DNA of 10,444 nucleotides from an uncultured Veillonellaceae bacterium (lineage in GTDB: Bacteria > Bacillota > Negativicutes > Veillonellales > Negativicoccaceae), in NCBI GenBank assembly GCA_902488965.1, contig CABTYA010000036.1:1-10444 (forward strand), given 5' to 3'. A program made the translations under genes and the position numbers. Below are positions 6,748-10,444 of the stretch, piece after piece. The notes under the pieces were generated by a model. It was not told the DNA's origin, did no database searches, and saw only the letters and a list, made by a program, of their open reading frames with translations. Position 1 is the stretch's first letter. The number at the start of each line of letters is the position of its first letter.

Positions 6748-7322
6748 AAGGATATGTACAGGTGTACACCGGCGACGGCAAGGGGAAGACTACAGCCGCC
6801 ATCGGTTTGGCGATGCGTGCGCTCGGCGCGGGCAAGCGGGTCTGGCTGTTGCAGTTTATGAAATCCAAAGCCTACAGCGAGCATGCGATTTTGCCGCAGG
6901 TGTCGCCGAATTTAACGGTGGAAACGTTGGGCAAGCCGTACTTTATCGCCAAGGAAGGGACACTCAGCGAGGCGGACAAACGCGCCCTCGGCGAAGTGGT
7001 GGTATTCGCACCGGGCGAGCCGCCGGCGGAGTATGTCGCCGATTGTCGCGCGGGTGTGGAAAAGGCGCGGCAAGGATTGGCGTCGGGGGCGTATGATGTC
7101 GTGATCCTCGATGAAATCATTGTGGCGCTGTATTTTGAATTGATTACGCGGGCCGACGTCGAATCGCTCATGGACGCCCGACCGGAGACGACCGAGCTGG
7201 TGCTGACGGGACGGCGTGCGCCGGACTGGCTGATCGAACGGGCGGATCTGGTGACGGAAATGGTGCCGGTCAAGCATTATTTTGATCGGGGAGTCGCCAA
7301 TCGCAAAGGCATCGAAGATTGA
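6744..7322 (+). CDS. cobO: Corrinoid adenosyltransferase (CobO/BtuR/CobA family)
   Basis: ATP:co(I)rrinoid adenosyltransferase of 192 aa, which transfers the adenosyl group of ATP to the reduced cobalt of cobalamin or its precursors to give the B12 coenzyme. The protein begins directly with the modified P-loop YTGDGKGKTT (residues 8-17). It has the Walker-B-like VVILDEI (D123, E124), TELVLTGRRAPDWLIERADL, and the signature C-terminus KHYFDRGVANRKGIED. It starts in the WYL gene's stop codon, with GGAGG (6732-6736) at a 7-nt spacing. No other cobalamin-synthesis gene and no cobalamin riboswitch is visible nearby, so it may serve salvage as well as synthesis. Confidence 0.94.
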   Translation: MKGYVQVYTGDGKGKTTAAIGLAMRALGAGKRVWLLQFMKSKAYSEHAILPQVSPNLTVETLGKPYFIAKEGTLSEADKRALGEVVVFAPGEPPAEYVADCRAGVEKARQGLASGAYDVVILDEIIVALYFELITRADVESLMDARPETTELVLTGRRAPDWLIERADLVTEMVPVKHYFDRGVANRKGIED

Positions 7323-7338
7323 CGGCGAAGGAGGTACG

Positions 7339-8019
7339 ATGACGTATTGGCTTGGACTCGTCGGCGGTCTGTTGTTGCTGTCGATCGCGGTGATTCTTGT
7401 CATCCTGTGGCAGCGGGTGTATTATGAATGTAACATACAGGTGTACGAAACATGGGCCGTGCAGGCGGTCGTACACTGGTGTGCGGGGGCGTTTTTGCTG
7501 CGGATTCGCTATGACAGCGGAGCCGGCTGGTGGTGGGAATGCGTGACGCCGTTCTGGCGGAGCGATGCCTATACGCCGCATGACACCTCGCCGGAAGACG
7601 AGGCGGACGATGAACCGGACGAGGAGGACGACGCGTCGGCGGACGGACACTCGCCCTCATGGCAGGATTACTTGGGTCTGCTGCGCTATGCAATCCGTGT
7701 CGGTCTGATCGATACAATCGTGCGCTACCTGCGGCGCGTGCAGGCACGCATGCGGCCGCGCACGGTCGACGGCGAGGCGCGAATCGGATTGGACGACGCG
7801 TATACGCAGGGACTGCTCATGGGCGCATTGTATGCGGCCTGGGTGGAAGTGGCGGAACGAATTACATTTATATTTACGGATCGGATATTCGAAGGCAGAG
7901 TGACCGTCGGCGGCGGTGTCCGCCCGCTGGCACTGTGTTGGGATACATGGAGGCTCGTGACGGCACGGGCCGTGTGGAAAACCGGTTGGTATTATTGGCG
8001 GCATGTACGCCGCGCGTAA
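7339..8019 (+). CDS. ytfI: DUF2953 (YtfI-like) membrane protein
   Basis: Uncharacterised protein of 226 aa with one N-terminal membrane helix (about 4-24) and a larger soluble part. Residues about 81-104 are strikingly acidic (runs of Asp and Glu), probably a flexible linker. The later segment RIGLDDAYTQGLLMGALYAAW resembles the core of DUF2953. The main support is position: it lies 13 bp upstream of a GerW/YtfJ gene, as ytfI does before ytfJ in Bacillus. ATG 7339 follows AAGGAGG (7328-7334) with a short 4-nt spacer, and the gap from the adenosyltransferase is 16 bp. An in-frame start at 7282 would overlap that gene and has no equally good ribosome-binding site. Function is unknown. Confidence 0.75.
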   Translation: MTYWLGLVGGLLLLSIAVILVILWQRVYYECNIQVYETWAVQAVVHWCAGAFLLRIRYDSGAGWWWECVTPFWRSDAYTPHDTSPEDEADDEPDEEDDASADGHSPSWQDYLGLLRYAIRVGLIDTIVRYLRRVQARMRPRTVDGEARIGLDDAYTQGLLMGALYAAWVEVAERITFIFTDRIFEGRVTVGGGVRPLALCWDTWRLVTARAVWKTGWYYWRHVRRA

Positions 8020-8032
8020 AGGAGAGTGCAGT

Positions 8033-8425
8033 ATGGACAGCTATGTAAAGGACAATTTGGACACCATTTTCGAGCATTTTCGGCATATGATTTCCGTTGA
8101 AACGGTAGTCGGCGAAACCGTCCATATCGGAGATACGACCTTGGTCCCGTTTGTGGACGTGTCGTTCGGCTTCGGGACAGGCAGCTATGACGCCAAACCG
8201 ACGGAAACGAACGGCCGCATCGGCGGCGGCGGTGGGGGCGGCGGCAAGCTCACCCCGACGGCGATTTTGGTCATCAAGGGCGACCGGGTGGAACTGTTTT
8301 CCATCAAAGACGGCAACAAGAGCGGCGCATTTGAAAAAATCCTCAATATGGCGCCGGAAATCATCGACAAGATGAAAAAGGACAAATTCATCTATATCAA
8401 GGAAGACGAAGACGTCAACGTGTGA
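8033..8425 (+). CDS. ytfJ: GerW family (YtfJ-like) protein
   Basis: Protein of 130 aa matching the GerW/YtfJ family. It has an N-terminal helix, then VVGETVHIGDTTLVPFVDVSFGFG, a run of eight glycines (64-71), KLTPTAILVIKGDRVELFSI, and a C-terminal amphipathic segment with PEIIDKMKK. In Bacillus YtfJ is a spore protein linked to germination, but family members are common in non-sporulating Firmicutes, where the role is unknown. AAGGAGA (8019-8025) is 7 nt before ATG 8033. It is the last gene of the operon. No clear terminator follows, and the ompH promoter begins 9 bp after the stop. Confidence 0.9.
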   Translation: MDSYVKDNLDTIFEHFRHMISVETVVGETVHIGDTTLVPFVDVSFGFGTGSYDAKPTETNGRIGGGGGGGGKLTPTAILVIKGDRVELFSIKDGNKSGAFEKILNMAPEIIDKMKKDKFIYIKEDEDVNV

Positions 8426-8433
8426 TCTTCGAT

Positions 8434-8462
8434 TTGCACAATGAGGACATTTACGATATAAT
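8434..8462 (+). promoter_or_regulatory. Near-consensus sigma-70/sigma-A promoter of ompH
   Basis: TTGCAC (-35, 8434-8439), a 17-bp spacer and a perfect TATAAT (-10, 8457-8462) give one of the strongest promoters in the window. The predicted transcript starts near 8469, leaving a leader of about 44 nt. Confidence 0.88.
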
Positions 8463-8479
8463 AAACACATCCCTGTCAG

Positions 8480-8495
8480 TGAATACAGGTATTCA
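8480..8495. promoter_or_regulatory. Palindrome in the ompH leader (possible operator)
   Basis: TGAATAC (8480-8486) and GTATTCA (8489-8495) form a perfect 7-bp inverted repeat with a 2-bp spacer, between the expected transcription start and the ribosome-binding site (AGGAGG, 8500-8505). An overlapping repeat, CCTGT (8472-8476) with ACAGG (8485-8489), could form an alternative RNA hairpin. It may be a repressor site or an RNA element. The binder is unknown. Confidence 0.45.
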
Positions 8496-8512
8496 ATAGA
8501 GGAGGATTAATC

Positions 8513-8923
8513 ATGAAAAAACAGTTACTTACTTTGGCAGTTGCCGGCATGATGTCGGTCGGTGCGGTCTTCGGCGCGGCAGCGGCCGGAGTCGGCTATG
8601 TAAATACGGGCGCGTTGCTCCAGGCGCATCCGAAAATGGCGAAAGCGGAATTGACGATGCGTACGGAAGTACAGCAGAAACAGCAGCAGTTTGAAAAAGA
8701 AGCGGCGAAACTCAAAGACGAAGCGGCGAAACAGCAGCTCGCCGTCAAGATTCAAAATGAACTCGCGCAGAAAGAACGTTCCGTAATGGAACCGATTCAA
8801 CGCGACATCATCAACGCGATTGAAAAAACGCGCAAACAGAAAGATCTCGACATCATCATTGATCAAGGCGTCGTTATCGCCGGCGGTCAGGATGTTACAG
8901 TCGACGTACAAAAGAATCTGTAA
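8513..8923 (+). CDS. ompH: OmpH/Skp-family periplasmic chaperone
   Basis: Small exported protein of 136 aa. A Sec signal peptide covers about residues 1-24: MKKQ, a hydrophobic core, then a cleavage region rich in Ala. The mature start GVGYVNTGALLQAHPKM is the hallmark N-terminal strand of OmpH/Skp proteins. It is followed by a long charged Gln/Lys/Glu-rich coiled coil (about 42-105) and a C-terminal strand region DLDIIIDQGVVIAGGQDVT. Skp-like trimers hold unfolded outer-membrane proteins in the periplasm, so this gene is evidence for a diderm cell. It is shorter than E. coli Skp, as expected for Negativicutes homologues. It stands alone between a strong promoter and a strong terminator. The codon use looks like that of a highly expressed gene. 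Confidence 0.9.
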   Translation: MKKQLLTLAVAGMMSVGAVFGAAAAGVGYVNTGALLQAHPKMAKAELTMRTEVQQKQQQFEKEAAKLKDEAAKQQLAVKIQNELAQKERSVMEPIQRDIINAIEKTRKQKDLDIIIDQGVVIAGGQDVTVDVQKNL

Positions 8924-8939
8924 TTGATTCGGCGTATGA

Positions 8940-8974
8940 CCGCCCGTTTCTCACGAGAAACGGGCGGTTTTTTT
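8940..8974 (+). terminator. Rho-independent terminator of ompH
   Basis: CCGCCCGTTTCTC (8940-8952) pairs perfectly with GAGAAACGGGCGG (8955-8967), followed by seven T (8968-8974). The T-run also forms part of the -35 of the next promoter. Confidence 0.95.
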
Positions 8975-9001
8975 GTAATAATTTTACACATATGTTATAA
9001 T
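8973..9001 (+). promoter_or_regulatory. Promoter of the AT-rich orphan gene
   Basis: TTGTAA (-35, 8973-8978), a 17-bp spacer and TATAAT (-10, 8996-9001) preceded by TG at 8993-8994 give a good extended -10 promoter. The -35 begins inside the U-tract DNA of the ompH terminator. Confidence 0.75.
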
Positions 9002-9032
9002 AAATAAAATCTAATACTGGGAGGCGGGATGT

Positions 9033-9794
9033 ATGGAAATGTTTGTTGGATTGCTTGGACTTATAGTACTAATTTGGTTTGTTTTGGTGTTATTTAACCC
9101 TGGTAAATTTGCTCCATTCTTTAAAAGCAAACCACGATTAAAAGCATTAGGTTGTTGGTTTTTAGCATTTGTTTTATTGGGAATGCTAGCTCCAGAACAT
9201 ACGGAAACAACAAATGAAACTGCACAGGCGGAAACAGCCACTACATCCTCAAGTACTGAAACGAAAAATATGCAGAGCATTGAAGATGCAAATAGTGAGA
9301 TGAAAGAGATATTGCAAAATTTTTATGTTCAAACTGATGAAGTTGAAAAAATGACGTGGTATATGCCATATCAAGAGGTATATCCTGCGGAAACACGGTT
9401 GTATTGGTATGCAGGTGTAAAGGAAAAGCACATTTGGGAACGTGCGAAAATGGTTCATTTCTCTGACGATATGGATTGGGTCTTTTGGAAAAAATTAATA
9501 TTTTCAACAGATCAGGGACGCTGGGAATATAATCTTAAGACAATCATCGGACAAGACGGAGAAAAGGATACACAAATTGTAATGGGCGGTAAGTATGAAA
9601 CAGCAGATATTCCATTTGACGAAATAAAGCCTGGTATAAAATTATTAATTACGGGAACAAATCCAATTATTCGTTTAAAGGGAGAAAAGCATCACAAAGA
9701 CTATTATCTTTCTACAGATGAGATTGAATATTTGAAAACCGGATATCGGTTAAGTGATTTGCAAGAAGTTACTAAAAACAAGATTGATTTGTAG
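9033..9794 (+). CDS. Hypothetical two-TM protein with exported C-terminal domain
   Basis: Protein of 253 aa with no assigned function. Two membrane helices (about 4-21 and 38-53) flank a short basic loop (K25, K31, K33, R35, K37), so by the positive-inside rule the loop is cytoplasmic and the rest is outside the membrane. A Thr/Ser/Glu-rich linker (about 55-80) leads to a folded domain (about 84-250) rich in Trp and Tyr: MTWYMPYQE, RLYWYAGVKEK, DDMDWVFWKKLIF, GRWEYNL and NPIIRLKGEKHHKDYY. This pattern resembles a domain I recall from uncharacterised Firmicutes and phage-linked proteins, but I cannot name the family. The gene is clearly AT-richer than its neighbours, has its own promoter and terminator, and is probably a horizontal acquisition. 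GGGAGG (9019-9024) precedes ATG 9033. An out-of-frame ATG at 9029 is rejected. Confidence 0.8.
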   Translation: MEMFVGLLGLIVLIWFVLVLFNPGKFAPFFKSKPRLKALGCWFLAFVLLGMLAPEHTETTNETAQAETATTSSSTETKNMQSIEDANSEMKEILQNFYVQTDEVEKMTWYMPYQEVYPAETRLYWYAGVKEKHIWERAKMVHFSDDMDWVFWKKLIFSTDQGRWEYNLKTIIGQDGEKDTQIVMGGKYETADIPFDEIKPGIKLLITGTNPIIRLKGEKHHKDYYLSTDEIEYLKTGYRLSDLQEVTKNKIDL

Positions 9795-9797
9795 AGA

Positions 9798-9849
9798 ATA
9801 AAGACTGACGGCTCTTTGTGCATTAGCACAGAGAGCCGTCAGTCTTTAT
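9798..9849 (+). terminator. 52-bp near-perfect palindrome, terminator of the orphan gene
   Basis: The arms 9798-9821 and 9826-9849 are 24 nt each with a single G-T wobble, around the loop ATTA. The stem starts 3 nt after the stop codon. The downstream U-tract is poor (CTTTAT), so it is an unusually long terminator stem or a mobile-element-like palindrome. Confidence 0.65.
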
Positions 9850-9888
9850 AAAAAAGGCGCCAACGATAGAATTTCTATCGCTCGCGCC
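9850..9888 (-). terminator. Rho-independent terminator of the minus-strand small RNA
   Basis: Read on the minus strand, GGCGC (9888-9884) pairs with GCGCC (9860-9856), and CGATAG (9880-9875) pairs with CTATCG (9869-9864) across a symmetric internal loop. Six T follow (complement of AAAAAA at 9850-9855). It faces leftward, against the orphan gene's terminator. Confidence 0.88.
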
Positions 9889-10018
9889 GTGAGCAAGACT
9901 TGCCACGCCTTATAGAATAACATGTCCGCCTTCACATGCCCGCAGCATGTGCCCCCATGGTCGTCTCCGACCGCATGTCACATGACGTCGGCACTTCGCC
10001 CGAAGTCCGTCTTGCTCC
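9850..10018 (-). ncRNA. Candidate structured small RNA, about 165 nt, family not recognised
   Basis: A promoter on the minus strand predicts a start at about 10018, and a terminator ends the RNA at about 9850. The 5' end GAGCAAGAC (10017-10009) pairs perfectly with GTCTTGCTC (9899-9891), closing a 9-bp stem right at the predicted start. Inside are three more hairpins: ACTTC-GGGC-GAAGT (10006-9993), GGTCG-GAGA-CGACC with a GNRA tetraloop (9972-9959) and CACATGC-TGCGG-GCATGTG (9951-9933). The palindrome CATG-TGA-CATG (9984-9974) offers alternative pairing. Four GGA motifs occur, one in a loop. There is no credible reading frame. It does not show the signatures of tmRNA, SRP RNA, RNase P, 6S or the common riboswitches. 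It could instead be a structured 3' UTR of the MFS gene. Confidence 0.65.
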
Positions 10019-10024
10019 ATCTCT

Positions 10025-10053
10025 ATGGTATCATACTCGGCGCGGGAGGGCAA
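10025..10053 (-). promoter_or_regulatory. Promoter of the minus-strand small RNA
   Basis: On the minus strand, TTGCCC (-35, 10053-10048), a 17-bp spacer and TACCAT (-10, 10030-10025) preceded by TG (extended -10) point to a start at about 10018, exactly where the RNA's closing stem begins. It lies just after the MFS stop codon. Confidence 0.6.
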
Positions 10054-10056
10054 GTA

Positions 10057-10444
10057 TCATTCCTCTTCGCCGATACGGGGGAAATCGAGCGCCTCTCGGG
10101 TAGTGATCATCAGGAGCAGACCCGCCAGGTAAAAGAGCGGCTGCAGCGGTGCCCAGCTGCCGACCGTTTCATAAAGACGGCCCAAACCGACCGGACCGAA
10201 CGCAGCCAAGAGGTAGGCGAGGGAAAGCCCCGTTCCCGAGAGTTTGGCGGCGATGAGCGGCGATGCCGCACGTACGCTGAAGGCCAGCATGCACAGGCTG
10301 AACATCGCACCGCCGACGATTCCGAGAACGGCGACTGAGGCGGTGAGTGCCGCACCGCTCGGGGCGTGAAAGACGGCGTACATCGCCAGCGGATAGGCCG
10401 CGGCGGTCAAGACGCCGACTTCGCGGCGGCGGGGGCCTGCGGCG
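10057..10444 (-). CDS. MFS transporter, CynX/NimT-like (3' part)
   Basis: The C-terminal 128 residues of a gene that begins right of the window. The frame stays open to the edge, so the TTG at 10410 is not a real start. The sequence starts with a cytoplasmic RRRE segment, then hydrophobic helices. It has the MFS pattern SVRAASPLIAAKLSGTGLSLAYLLAAFGP, then LGRLYETVGSW and a last helix, and ends FPRIGEEE. The R-(x)n-AA-x-LSG-(x)n-GYLLAA-x-GP style is typical of the CynX/NimT cyanate/nitroimidazole-transporter-like branch. The substrate is unknown. It is convergent with the orphan gene and followed by the small-RNA promoter. Confidence 0.8.
   Translation of the reverse strand, partial: AAGPRRREVGVLTAAAYPLAMYAVFHAPSGAALTASVAVLGIVGGAMFSLCMLAFSVRAASPLIAAKLSGTGLSLAYLLAAFGPVGLGRLYETVGSWAPLQPLFYLAGLLLMITTREALDFPRIGEEE

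Noticed and set aside
8218..8247. GGC-repeat tract as a possible microsatellite
   Set aside because: It encodes the glycine run expected in GerW/YtfJ proteins and uses mixed glycine codons, so it is not a simple repeat.
9922..10338. Plus-strand open frame of 138 codons
   Set aside because: It lies antisense to the small RNA and the MFS gene, with low-complexity charged translation and no ribosome-binding site.

Overview
The window looks like chromosomal DNA of a GC-rich, diderm Firmicute, most likely a member of the Negativicutes. This is inference from gene content. There are Firmicutes-type genes: the ytfI/ytfJ (DUF2953/GerW) pair, azlCD, and strong AAGGAGG ribosome-binding sites. There is also an OmpH/Skp-like periplasmic chaperone with a signal peptide, which implies an outer membrane. 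No phage, transposase or CRISPR array is visible.

Layout, left to right. (1) Positions 1-240 hold the 3' end of an SsuC/TauC-type ABC permease, followed by a hairpin terminator. (2) dinB (Y-family DNA polymerase IV) and a PepT-like M20 peptidase overlap by 29 bp at 345-2661 and end at a strong terminator. (3) A gene-free stretch of about 640 bp (2700-3343) is rich in DnaA-box-like sequences and inverted repeats. (4) An operon at 3344-5523 holds azlC, azlD (branched-chain amino acid exporter) and a carboxypeptidase-G2-like M20 hydrolase. (5) A four-gene operon at 5647-8425 holds a WYL-domain regulator, a corrinoid adenosyltransferase (CobO/BtuR), a DUF2953 membrane protein and a GerW/YtfJ protein. 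(6) ompH-like (8513-8923) has its own near-consensus promoter, a palindrome in its leader and its own terminator. (7) A clearly AT-richer orphan gene (9033-9794) encodes a two-TM protein with an exported domain and has a private promoter and terminator. (8) On the minus strand, a CynX-type MFS transporter (3' part only) is followed by what looks like an independent structured small RNA, about 165 nt, with its own promoter and Rho-independent terminator.

How the parts fit. Two M20 peptidases plus the AzlCD exporter suggest peptide and amino acid handling. The adenosyltransferase points to B12-dependent metabolism. OmpH serves envelope biogenesis. The two most interesting items are the unrecognised minus-strand RNA at 9850-10018 and the DnaA-box cluster at 2737-3047. 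The cluster could be a replication origin or a DnaA-titration site away from dnaA.
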